Shown here piece by piece: positions 16,888 through 24,599 of a stretch of 45,780 nt of DNA. The stretch spans positions 1 to 45,780 of the forward strand of contig JAIORB010000024.1 of NCBI GenBank assembly GCA_021108325.1, in the 5' to 3' direction. Below the pieces are notes generated by a model. The model did not search any database. It was not told the DNA's origin and saw only the letters and a list, made by a program, of their open reading frames with translations. The translations under genes were made by a program, and so were the position numbers. This stretch comes from Bacteroidales bacterium. Lineage in GTDB: Bacteria; Bacteroidota; Bacteroidia; Bacteroidales; UBA12077. How positions within the stretch are numbered: the first letter of the stretch is position 1; every line of letters starts with the position of its first letter.

Positions 16888-17226
16888 CTACAACAGCCTC
16901 AGGTTGTCATTCTGAGCATAGTGACGAATCGAATCAACTTCATCATTTAAAAATCTCCACTCAGAATTAAAATCTGAAATGAGCTTTTCCTTTTTTCTTC
17001 TCACCCAGCCTTTGATTTCTTTTTCTCTTTTTATTGCATGTTCAATGAATTGAAATCTTTCAAAACAAACTAAATAATAACAATTGTACTTTCCTGCAAA
17101 AGTATTCTTTGATCCAATTGCATCTTCCTTATGCTCAAACAATCTTCTTTTGAGATTATTGGTTACGCCAGTATATAAGACTGTTTTGGTTTTATTTGTA
17201 AGAATATATGTAAAGTAGTTTTGCAT
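16888..17226 (-). CDS. Small GIY-YIG endonuclease (UPF0213/YhbQ type)
   Basis: At 112 residues this is one GIY-YIG domain and little else. FTYILTNK...VLYTGVTNNLKRRLFEH covers the GIY/YIG strands and the catalytic Arg helix. YLVCFERFQFIEHAIKREKEIKGW carries the catalytic Glu region. Proteins of this size are common in Bacteroidota, and their role is poorly known. This copy is framed by a 14-base inverted repeat (16905-16918, which lies inside its 3' end, and 17254-17267). The repeat is part of a dispersed family with core tgtcattctgagc. It interrupts the purine island between hyuA and ygeW, which suggests a late insertion. Confidence 0.85.
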   Translation of the reverse strand: MQNYFTYILTNKTKTVLYTGVTNNLKRRLFEHKEDAIGSKNTFAGKYNCYYLVCFERFQFIEHAIKREKEIKGWVRRKKEKLISDFNSEWRFLNDEVDSIRHYAQNDNLRLL

Positions 17227-17267
17227 AATTTTGTGGATAAAGATTCTTCGCTTTGCTCAGAATGACA
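16905..17267. repeat. Inverted repeat framing the small GIY-YIG gene
   Basis: tgtcattctgagca at 16905-16918 is exactly inverted as tgctcagaatgaca at 17254-17267. The similarity continues inward, with both arms reading toward a cgaa-gaatc-like end. The left arm overlaps the last codons of the GIY-YIG gene. Confidence 0.75.
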
Positions 17268-17302
17268 TTCTAGTTAACAATTTACTAAATAAAAAAGGCA
17301 GG

Positions 17303-18490
17303 TTAAAAACCTACCCTTTTTCTATCCCTTTTCAGGATATTATTTAAAACTTCGGACGGATTCTGGAATTTATTCGTGAACATCATTGCAGCAATAATAT
17401 ATGGTTTAAAGCCTGCTTCAAGATATGTTCTGATTCGGTATTTTTCAAAAACATCAGCATTTACTTCGCCTTCCTTACATGAAACTCCACTAATATCGGC
17501 AGGTAAACAATGCATATACAATGCATCCTGGCTTTTAGTTAATTTCATTTTTGATTCGTTATATTCCCAATCTTTGAATTTAGCATTATTTGCTAAACAA
17601 GTTTGTTCCAATGCTTTTAATCCTTCTTTATCAGCATTTTTTAACAACTCTGTTCTTTCTTGCATGATATGAAATGGCGCCCAGCTTTTTGGATAAACAA
17701 TATCGGCATCTTTAATGGCGTCTTCCATAGAATGACTAATATTGAATGTTCCACCGCTTTGTTTTGCATTATTTTTAGCAATATCAACAATTTCAGGAAT
17801 AAGACCATAACCCTCAGGATAAGCTAATTCTATATTCATTCCGTATCGCGACATTAAGCCAATAATTCCTTGTGGAACCGATAAAGGTTTCCCATAACTT
17901 GGCGAATAAGCCCAGCTCATTACAATTTTTTTACCTTTAAGATTTTCTAAAGAACCAAACTCTTGCTGCAAATGCATTAAATCAGCCATAGATTGTGTCG
18001 GATGATCCATATCGCATTGTAAGTTTACAATTCCCGGGCGGTTAGGTAAAACTCCTTTAGCAAATCCTTCATCAAGAGCATCGCCTACTTCGCGCATATA
18101 TTTATTTCCTTCGCCCAAATACATATCATCACGTATTCCGATAAAATCAGAAAGAAAAGAAATCATATTCGCAGTTTCACGCACAGTTTCACCATGTGCA
18201 ATTTGTGATTTTTGTTCATCTAAATCCTGAACAGCACAACCTAATAAATTACTTGCCGATGCAAATGAAAAGCGTGTGCGGGTTGAATTATCACGGAAAT
18301 TTGATATTGATAAACCGGAATCAAAAACTCGGGGAGAAATATTATTATCTCTCATTTCCTTTAGAATTTCAGCTACTTCTAAAATACCTTTTAAATCTTC
18401 CTGACTTTTTTCCCAAGTAAGTAAAAAATCTTTTTTATAAAGATCAGTTTTCAGCTGACCTAATTTTTCAATCTTATCTTGTAAACTCAT
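17303..18490 (-). CDS. ygeW: YgeW-like carbamoyltransferase
   Basis: The length of 395 residues matches E. coli YgeW. The carbamoyl-phosphate loop is Ser69-Thr70-Arg71-Thr72-Arg73 (NSTRTRFSF). DHPTQSMADLMHLQ and MHCLPADISGV are the other transcarbamylase signatures. The insertion SVPQGIIGLMSRYG and the extended C-terminus separate it from PyrB and ArgF. YgeW enzymes are assigned to the anaerobic purine route, where a carbamoyl group from a ureido or carbamoylated amino acid is transferred to phosphate. This would make carbamoyl phosphate usable for ATP. No carbamate kinase (YqeA-like) gene is in the window. Transcribed with ygeY upstream, 141 bases apart, with a repeat pair between them. Confidence 0.9.
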   Translation of the reverse strand: MSLQDKIEKLGQLKTDLYKKDFLLTWEKSQEDLKGILEVAEILKEMRDNNISPRVFDSGLSISNFRDNSTRTRFSFASASNLLGCAVQDLDEQKSQIAHGETVRETANMISFLSDFIGIRDDMYLGEGNKYMREVGDALDEGFAKGVLPNRPGIVNLQCDMDHPTQSMADLMHLQQEFGSLENLKGKKIVMSWAYSPSYGKPLSVPQGIIGLMSRYGMNIELAYPEGYGLIPEIVDIAKNNAKQSGGTFNISHSMEDAIKDADIVYPKSWAPFHIMQERTELLKNADKEGLKALEQTCLANNAKFKDWEYNESKMKLTKSQDALYMHCLPADISGVSCKEGEVNADVFEKYRIRTYLEAGFKPYIIAAMMFTNKFQNPSEVLNNILKRDRKRVGF

Positions 18491-18512
18491 AATATTATAT
18501 TTTCTTTTTTTT

Positions 18513-18574
18513 CTTGGCGTCTTTCCGTCTTAGCGGTTATTAATTTTTCACCGCAAAGTCGCAAAGTCGCTAAA
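18513..18574. repeat. Inverted repeat between ygeW and ygeY
   Basis: cttggcgtctttccgtctta at 18513 onward is an imperfect inverse of cgcaaagtcgcaaagtcgct (ending 18574). Arms are about 25 bases with a short AT loop, in a transcribed gap, so a hairpin in the mRNA is possible. The sequence type looks like a dispersed repeat. Confidence 0.55.
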
Positions 18575-18631
18575 CATTTTAGCTTTATTTATTAATCTTT
18601 TCAAACTCAGAACAAGAATAACTTAATACAA

Positions 18632-19819
18632 TTAAATCTCATAAGCAAAAGCAGCATAAAATGCCGAAGCAATAACCAAATCATTAATAGCAACTTTTTC
18701 ATTTGGAGCATGTGCCAACACTTCATTACCAGGACCAAATCCAATAGTTGGAATTCCATAAACTCCATTGGTCATAATACCGTTAGTTGAGAATGTCCAT
18801 TTATCAATTTTCACATCCTTATTAAATAAGTTTTTGAATGAACGAACACCGGTTTGAACTATTTCATGATCTTCAGGCATTTTCCATGTTGGATAATATT
18901 TCTCCATTCCATATTCCAGTCCCGTATATGCTTTTTCCAAATAATCCAGAACTTCAACTTTTGCATTCATTCCTTCAATTAATTCTTCAATTTCAGCTAC
19001 AGCCGATTCTTTTGTTTCTCCCCATGTTAAGCGGCGATCAAGGTGAATACGAGCATAATCAGAAACGGCACATAAAGAAGGACTTCCTGAAATAATCTCA
19101 GAAATTGTTATGCTTCCTTTGCCAAGAAATTCATCAAACTTTAATCTTTCGTGTAATTTTTCAATTTCCAGTGCTATTTTCGAAGCCATATAAATAGCAT
19201 TTTTTCCCCGTTCAGGAGCTGAACCATGCGATGACACACCATAAAAATGAACATGCATTTCCATACGTCCACGATGACCACGATATATATTTAAATTTGT
19301 TGGCTCTGTGCTTATTACAAAATCAGGTTTAATTTTATCTTCTTCAACAATATATTTCCAGCATAAACCATCACAATCTTCTTCTATAACACTTCCCACA
19401 AAATATATGGTAAGATCTTTATCAAAATCTAATTCCTTCAAAATTTTTCCTGTTGTAACAAATGCTGCTGGTCCGCCTTCCTGATCAACAGTTCCACGGC
19501 CATGAACAAAACCATCTTTTATTTCGCCGCCAAGCGGATTAAAATCCCAGTTATCCATATTACCCATATCAACAGTGTCCATATGTCCATCGATTGCAAG
19601 AATTTTTTTTCCACTTCCAATTCGGCCAATTACATTGCCTAAACCATCAATTATAACTTCATCAAAACCGGCCTCTTCCATTTGTCTTTTAAGCTCTAAT
19701 TGAACTTCTTTTTCACCCAGGCTAAGCGATTTAATTTTTACCAATTTTGATAAATTTTCAGCTGTATAATCACGATATTTTTCTGATAATTCATTAATTT
19801 TTTGAAAGATATTTTCCAT
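18632..19819 (-). CDS. ygeY: YgeY-like M20-family metallohydrolase
   Basis: The length of 395 residues is close to E. coli YgeY. M20 signatures are IDGHMDTVD (His79, Asp81), GRGTVDQEGG (bridging Asp), VIEEDCDG (Glu-Glu) and STEPTNL. The dimerisation lid lies about 180-290, and FGPGNEVLAHAPNEK contains the last metal His. M20 enzymes cleave amide bonds. In the purine cluster YgeY is thought to hydrolyse a ureido or N-acyl amino-acid intermediate. The gene lies upstream of ygeW in the same direction, as in the E. coli ygeWXY set but without ygeX between them. The region upstream (19820-20140) is AT-rich and gene-free. Confidence 0.9.
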   Translation of the reverse strand: MENIFQKINELSEKYRDYTAENLSKLVKIKSLSLGEKEVQLELKRQMEEAGFDEVIIDGLGNVIGRIGSGKKILAIDGHMDTVDMGNMDNWDFNPLGGEIKDGFVHGRGTVDQEGGPAAFVTTGKILKELDFDKDLTIYFVGSVIEEDCDGLCWKYIVEEDKIKPDFVISTEPTNLNIYRGHRGRMEMHVHFYGVSSHGSAPERGKNAIYMASKIALEIEKLHERLKFDEFLGKGSITISEIISGSPSLCAVSDYARIHLDRRLTWGETKESAVAEIEELIEGMNAKVEVLDYLEKAYTGLEYGMEKYYPTWKMPEDHEIVQTGVRSFKNLFNKDVKIDKWTFSTNGIMTNGVYGIPTIGFGPGNEVLAHAPNEKVAINDLVIASAFYAAFAYEI

Positions 19820-20140
19820 ATGATTTTTGTTCTAATAATTTAATTATCAAAGTTACATTTTTTGTTGAATACTTCATATTTACAGGATAGATTTATGCTC
19901 AACACGATTTAATATAGAATATTTTAATACCTGCTTTATATTTTTAAGAATTATTTTCTAGACAGAAATCAAAACAATAAAAAACAATCTTTTAATTACA
20001 AATAAATCATAAAAATCAAACCCTAAAAACTAAAAATCATTTAATTCATTGTATTTTTGAGATTAATTATTACCTGCTTGATCAGACAGGCGGGTTTAAG
20101 ACTTGTGAACTACAAAGTAGAATTAATAAAAACTATTTAT
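19820..20140. other. AT-rich gap between divergent ygeY and xdhC
   Basis: About 320 bases with no supported ORF. It must hold the promoters of both genes. The only structure seen is an imperfect palindrome cctgcttgatcagacagg at 20073-20090, centred on tgatca. This could be an operator or a repeat remnant. Confidence 0.4.
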
Positions 20141-21100
20141 ATGGAAATCTGGAGTTTTATTCAAGAAGAATTATCGGAAAATAATAATGTAATGCTTATT
20201 ACCGTTGTTGAGCGAACCGGAAGTAGCCCGGGCATTGTTGGATTTAAAATGGCAGTTTCGGAAACCGGTGCTATGACAGGTTCTATTGGTGGTGGTGTAA
20301 TGGAATACAACATGGTTGAACTGGCTAAAAAAGAAGCTAAAAACGGAAATCAAAAAGCATTTGTTAAAAGACAAGTTCATGATACTAATGCAGATAAGGA
20401 TAAATCGGGTTTAATATGCTCAGGAGAACAAACACATGCTTTCATTCCTTTAGATAAATCTAAACTTGATATTATTAACCGGATTTTAGTAAAACTTGAC
20501 ATTGGAGAAAATGGTACACTAAGTTTGAGTCAGGATGGAATATCATTCGACGAAAATAAAATTTTAGCGGATGAAATTAATTACCAAATTAATGATGAAA
20601 ACAACTGGGAATACACAGAGCAATTAGGCTTAAAAGATACCATTTACATTTTTGGTGCCGGGCACGTTAGTTTACCATTAAGTCAGATTCTTAGAGTTCT
20701 TGATTTTAAAGTTGTTGTTCTTGATGACCGTAAAGACCTGTCAACCTTCGATAATAATGTGTATGCTCATCAAAAACGAATTGTTGATTATAAGAACATT
20801 GCAGATACTGTACCTGAAGGCGAGCATAGCTTTGCAGTAATAATGACTGTTGCACATAAAAGCGACACCATTGTTTTACAACAATTAGTCCAAAAGAATT
20901 TAAAATACCTTGGAATGATAGGAAGTAAAACCAAAATAAAAACCATTTACGAATCGCTTATGAATGAAGGCATTTTAGAAAGTGATTTAGCTAAAGTAGA
21001 TGCACCAATTGGGTTATCAATAAATAGTAAAACTACAGCCGAAATAGCTATAAGTATTGCGGCTAAGATTATTCAAGTGAAAAATTCAGACAAAAATTAA
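20141..21100 (+). CDS. xdhC: XdhC/CoxI-family Mo-hydroxylase maturation factor
   Basis: I start at ATG 20141 (MEIWSFIQEEL), because the longer reading from 20057 adds 28 residues with no family match. The 319-residue product has an N-terminal XdhC_CoxI domain (VVERTGSSPGIVG, GSIGGGVMEYN) and a C-terminal Rossmann domain (YIFGAGHVSLPLSQIL). XdhC proteins bind the sulfurated molybdenum cofactor and insert it into xanthine-dehydrogenase-type enzymes. The matching client is the hydroxylase at 10859. E. coli YqeB, linked to selenium-dependent hydroxylases, is related but longer, so I call this XdhC. It closes the purine island. Confidence 0.85.
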   Translation: MEIWSFIQEELSENNNVMLITVVERTGSSPGIVGFKMAVSETGAMTGSIGGGVMEYNMVELAKKEAKNGNQKAFVKRQVHDTNADKDKSGLICSGEQTHAFIPLDKSKLDIINRILVKLDIGENGTLSLSQDGISFDENKILADEINYQINDENNWEYTEQLGLKDTIYIFGAGHVSLPLSQILRVLDFKVVVLDDRKDLSTFDNNVYAHQKRIVDYKNIADTVPEGEHSFAVIMTVAHKSDTIVLQQLVQKNLKYLGMIGSKTKIKTIYESLMNEGILESDLAKVDAPIGLSINSKTTAEIAISIAAKIIQVKNSDKN

Positions 21101-21161
21101 TTTGATATTAGTTTTTTATTCCAATTTTTTACACGTAATTACCATTAACGGTTTGAATATG

Positions 21162-21255
21162 GTGCGTGCCGCACTTTATTCAATAATTTTCTTTGGTTTC
21201 ACTATCGTTTAAATTTATAAATTCTTTTCTATGTACTACTAATTGCGGCATGCAC
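21162..21255. repeat. Long imperfect palindrome outside the HARE-HTH/GIY-YIG gene
   Basis: gtgcgtgccgca (21162-21173) is inverted as tgcggcatgcac (21244-21255) with one difference, around a 70-base AT-rich loop. It lies between xdhC and the 3' end of the GIY-YIG gene. The short stem with a long variable centre recalls recombination sites of gene cassettes, but no integrase is near. Confidence 0.6.
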
Positions 21256-21265
21256 TATATTTTTT

Positions 21266-22152
21266 GTTGCCAGCAGTGTTTTCTATTTCCATCGTTTTGC
21301 TTAAAGTTTATCTGTTAATTCCCGAATTAATTGTTCTTTCATTCTTTTTTTAATTTCCGGTGCTTCTTGTTGTAAATACTCAATTCCAGCAAATAAATTT
21401 CCTTGCTTTCTATTTTGTCTTGGTTCGATGCTCTCAATTAAAATTGCTTCCAAAATGTCTCCAAAATCCTGGATAGTTATATCGTCAAAATTCAAGTCTT
21501 TATTAAGACCTCCTTTGTCATTAACTGGATAGAATCCAAACCACGAAAATCTGTCCCAACGACCGCTTAATCTATCAGATGTGTGATTTCTCAGTCTTTG
21601 TCCAAGGGGTTGTTCGATTGCCTGTCCGACATAAATTGTTTCTCGGCTGTCATGTAAAAGATAAATACCAATTTGATTTTTGAAATTTACATTTGTTGCT
21701 CCGATTTGTTGAATTCCAAGTAAGTCAGGTGTTGTTTTCCAATGAACGAGATTTCTGTTCCAATAAAGTCCAAATGAATTGATTATTCTTAGTTTCTCCG
21801 AACTTGCTTTTTTTGATTTCTTGTTTTTTATTTCAATTTCCTCTGTCAGAAGATGTGTTCCATCGTCAAGAAATTTTCTGAGTATATAATATCCTCTGTC
21901 AACCTTGGCAAATATTGATTTTTCCTTATTTGTATTAATGTCAGTAGTTATATTGGCACTAACAGTATCCTGAGGCGTTGCACCAAGCGATTTTCTATAT
22001 CCCTTTTCTGCAATTAATTCTGCAATAACAGTATAATGAAGTGCTTTTTTCTCTTCTTCAAGAACTTTTACTATTGCTTCTTTCCATTTTAAATCTGACA
22101 TATTTTCCTTTGTTTAATTCAGTGTAATTTTTTTCTCAACATTGCTGGCAAC
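21266..22152. repeat. 15-base inverted repeat framing the HARE-HTH/GIY-YIG gene
   Basis: gttgccagcagtgtt at 21266-21280 and aacattgctggcaac at 22138-22152 are inverted copies differing at one base. They lie 20 bases beyond the stop codon and 37 bases before the start codon of the gene at 21301-22101, so they delimit a unit of about 890 bases holding just that gene. Confidence 0.75.
21301..22101 (-). CDS. HARE-HTH plus GIY-YIG nuclease domain protein
   Basis: Residues 1-75 (WKEAIVKVLEEEKKALHYTVIAELI, then VSANITTDINTN and VDRGYYILRK) fit the HARE-HTH winged-helix domain, found in chromatin proteins and bacterial restriction-linked proteins. Residues about 140-240 form a GIY-YIG domain: IGIYLLHDSRETIYVGQA, the RLRNHTSDRL helix with the catalytic Arg, and ILEAILIESIEP with the Glu. 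The C-terminal tail QNRKQGNLF is common in this subtype. The pairing of a DNA-reading HTH with a nuclease suggests a defence or restriction-like role, but this is inferred. The gene stands alone inside a 15-base inverted repeat, divergent from the lipid cluster. It probably arrived by horizontal transfer. Confidence 0.8.
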   Translation of the reverse strand: MSDLKWKEAIVKVLEEEKKALHYTVIAELIAEKGYRKSLGATPQDTVSANITTDINTNKEKSIFAKVDRGYYILRKFLDDGTHLLTEEIEIKNKKSKKASSEKLRIINSFGLYWNRNLVHWKTTPDLLGIQQIGATNVNFKNQIGIYLLHDSRETIYVGQAIEQPLGQRLRNHTSDRLSGRWDRFSWFGFYPVNDKGGLNKDLNFDDITIQDFGDILEAILIESIEPRQNRKQGNLFAGIEYLQQEAPEIKKRMKEQLIRELTDKL

Positions 22153-22247
22153 TTGTTGTTATAACAAATATACTTAAAAAGTTCACATTACGTACTAAAT
22201 ATGGTTGTTAAACAATCAAATTAACTTGTCTATTGTAATTACTCCTA

Positions 22248-22278
22248 TTGACTTTTATGAATATTTATGTTATCTTGC
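22248..22278 (+). promoter_or_regulatory. Candidate Bacteroidota-type promoter of the lipid cluster
   Basis: ttg at 22248-22250 is followed 20 bases later by tatcttgc (22271-22278), close to the -33 TTTG and -7 TAnnTTTG elements of Bacteroidota. A start of transcription near 22285 would leave a short leader before ATG 22310 and excludes the longer TTG-started reading. Confidence 0.45.
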
Positions 22279-22309
22279 ATATACGAGCTTTTCTCTAAAA
22301 TCCTATTTA

Positions 22310-23323
22310 ATGAGTAAAGAAACAGAGATAATAAAAAAAATTATTGATATACTTCCCAAAAGTGAGTGTTTACAGAATAAGTTTTTTGAATCCGATGCCG
22401 AAATTTTAAACTATAATAACAAAAATTTATTATTCTCAATTGATGAATTTTCGCAGGAAGATTTTTTTAGTGATGATGATCCTTATGAATTAGGTAAAAA
22501 TGTTTCAATTGCAACAATTAGTGATATTTTGGCAAGTGGCGGAAAACCTATATTTTATGCCCACAGCTTAACAATAGACAATGAAAAATGGGATAGTAAA
22601 TTTATTGAAGCATTCACTCAAGGTATTGCTGATGTACTTAAAGAAGTAATGGCAGGCTTTATAGGTGGAGATTTAGGAATATCACAATTATGGAAATACA
22701 CAGGTGTTGTTATAGCTGAGGCTGAAAATCCAATTACGAGAATTGGAGCAGCAGAAGGTAATCTGATATATATGACCGGTCAGCTTGGTGCAGGAAATAT
22801 TGAAGCTGCAAAAAAGCTTTATTTGAACAATAATCTTCCGGGAAACAACTTAAGCCTACCAAGACTTAAATTAAATTTAAGATATAAAGAATCCAGATTT
22901 ATAAACAAATATGCAACATCTTGCATTGATTCAAGCGATGGTGTTTTGAGTGCTATTAATACGATTTCAGATTTAAATAATGTAGGTTTCGAAATTACTA
23001 AACTACCATATTCAGAAGAAGGTATCAAATTTTGTGAATTAATATCACAACCAAAATGTTTACTTTTCATGGGAGAATGTGGAGAATATGAACTCGTATT
23101 TACAATTAAAAAGGAAGATAAGGATATTTTTATCCGAGAAGCAAACAGTAATCAACTTTCTTTTACACAAATTGGAGTGATTCAAAGCAAACATCAAAAA
23201 TTATTACAAACCGAAGATGATCATATTGATTTCATAAAATATAAAGTAAGTGCGAGAGACTATAATGATATTAGTGAATATTTAACTGAACTAATAAATT
23301 ATGTCAAAAACAACAGAAAATAA
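22310..23323 (+). CDS. ThiL/PurM-superfamily ATP-dependent enzyme, divergent
   Basis: Starting at ATG 22310 gives 337 residues (MSKETEIIKK...). The upstream TTG at 22205 only adds sequence that overlaps a probable promoter. The fold is AIR-synthase-like: an early acidic segment (FESDAEILNY), LGKNVSIATISDILASGGKP in place of ThiL's GxKALAVNLSDLAAMGA, and GGDLGIS in place of GGDTTRS. The C-terminal half has CIDSSDGVLSA, matching the ThiL DxSDGL motif. The family uses ATP to phosphorylate or activate substrates (ThiL, HypE, SelD, PurM). The location at the head of an acyl/lipid gene run, away from thiamine genes, argues against thiamine-phosphate kinase. Substrate unknown. It overlaps the ketosynthase gene by 23 bases. 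Confidence 0.72.
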   Translation: MSKETEIIKKIIDILPKSECLQNKFFESDAEILNYNNKNLLFSIDEFSQEDFFSDDDPYELGKNVSIATISDILASGGKPIFYAHSLTIDNEKWDSKFIEAFTQGIADVLKEVMAGFIGGDLGISQLWKYTGVVIAEAENPITRIGAAEGNLIYMTGQLGAGNIEAAKKLYLNNNLPGNNLSLPRLKLNLRYKESRFINKYATSCIDSSDGVLSAINTISDLNNVGFEITKLPYSEEGIKFCELISQPKCLLFMGECGEYELVFTIKKEDKDIFIREANSNQLSFTQIGVIQSKHQKLLQTEDDHIDFIKYKVSARDYNDISEYLTELINYVKNNRK

Positions 23324-24590
23324 CAGGAGAGTCGTAATTACTGGTATCGGGCCTGTTTGTTCAAATGGAATTGGCAAAGATGAATTTTGGAATAATATAT
23401 TATCCCAAAAGTTTATAGTTGAAAGAATTCCTGAAAAATATCAATCTTTTCATAATTATAAAACCAGCTTTTACATTCCTTTTCCTAAGATTAATTTAGA
23501 TGATTTTAGTTTTTTGAAAAAATATTCCAGTATAATGGAAGCTACATCTGTTCTGGCTTTAGTTGGCACTGAGCTAGCATTAATTGATTCAGGAATTAAA
23601 GAAAACACAAACTCTGAGCTTGCAACTGAAATATTCGAAAACTCAGGAATTATACTAGGAAATGGAATCGGCAGCTTGAATACAGGCTTTAGTTTTTATT
23701 CATTTCATACTTATAATAAGCTATTAAAAGATACCTCTGCAGATTTCATAAAACCAAAATTTAATAGAATGGTAATCCCCGCCACAATGCCTGATTCTGC
23801 CACTGCCTGGGTCTCTATTTTATATAAAATAAACTCATTTAATTACACTATTAATGCTAGTTGTGCATCAGGAACTTATGCTATTGGAGAGGCATTTCGT
23901 AAAATTAAAGATGGTTATTCTGACATGATGATCACAGGTGGAGTTGAATGTCTGAAAGACGAGAGCGGTGCTATAATAAGAGGCTTCGATTCACTTGGAA
24001 CTTTAACAAAATCAGAAGACGGAAGACCTATGCCATTCTCACATGATAGAAGTGGATTTTTATTTGCAGAAGGTGGTGGATGTATTTTGATACTTGAAGA
24101 ATTAGAAAGAGCTAAAAGTCGTGGAGCCGGAATATATGCTGAAATTAAAGATTATCAATCAAATAGTGATGCTCATAATATTGTTCAGGTGCAAGAATCG
24201 GGAGAGCAAATCATTAAATTGTTGAAAAGTGTTATTAGTAACAACAAAATTAACTATTTAAACACGCATGGAACAGGTACTGAATTAAATGATAGAGTTG
24301 AGTATGAAATAATTAAAAAAGTCTTTGGAAACAAAGAGAATCAGCCTATTGTTAACTCAACGAAAAGTATTTTAGGACATACTATTGGAGCAAGTGGAGC
24401 ATTCGAAGTAGCTGTAACAGCGCTTTCAATTAAGAATTCAAAAATTCATGCTAATTTATCTGATAATAACTTTGATGATTTGAATATTGCTACTAAAACT
24501 GTTGACATGGAAATAAATTATGCTTTGAAAACTTCTTACGGTTTTGGTGGTCACAATGCAGCTATTTTGTTAAAAAAATATAAAGAATAA
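23301..24590 (+). CDS. FabF/KASII-like beta-ketoacyl-ACP synthase
   Basis: At 429 residues this has the full thiolase fold. The catalytic triad is intact: Cys188 (NASCASGTYAIG), His323 (NTHGTGTELND) and His360 (KSILGHTIGASGA), with Lys355. GFGGHNAAILLKK is the usual C-terminal loop. It condenses an acyl group with malonyl-ACP. The N-terminal third (EYQSFHNYKT and nearby) is unlike housekeeping FabF, and the location suggests a dedicated chain-building step working with the ACP at 29221. The intact Cys means it is not a chain-length-factor decoy. Its start lies inside the end of the ThiL-like gene, indicating coupled translation. Confidence 0.88.
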   Translation: MSKTTENNRRVVITGIGPVCSNGIGKDEFWNNILSQKFIVERIPEKYQSFHNYKTSFYIPFPKINLDDFSFLKKYSSIMEATSVLALVGTELALIDSGIKENTNSELATEIFENSGIILGNGIGSLNTGFSFYSFHTYNKLLKDTSADFIKPKFNRMVIPATMPDSATAWVSILYKINSFNYTINASCASGTYAIGEAFRKIKDGYSDMMITGGVECLKDESGAIIRGFDSLGTLTKSEDGRPMPFSHDRSGFLFAEGGGCILILEELERAKSRGAGIYAEIKDYQSNSDAHNIVQVQESGEQIIKLLKSVISNNKINYLNTHGTGTELNDRVEYEIIKKVFGNKENQPIVNSTKSILGHTIGASGAFEVAVTALSIKNSKIHANLSDNNFDDLNIATKTVDMEINYALKTSYGFGGHNAAILLKKYKE

Positions 24591-24599
24591 TATAAAAAG

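Noticed and set aside
20057..20140. Extended N-terminus of XdhC
   Set aside because: It includes the palindrome region and lacks similarity to the family. ATG 20141 opens the domain directly.
22205..22309. Extended N-terminus of the ThiL-like protein from a TTG start
   Set aside because: The added residues do not fit the fold and overlap the probable promoter. ATG 22310 fits better.
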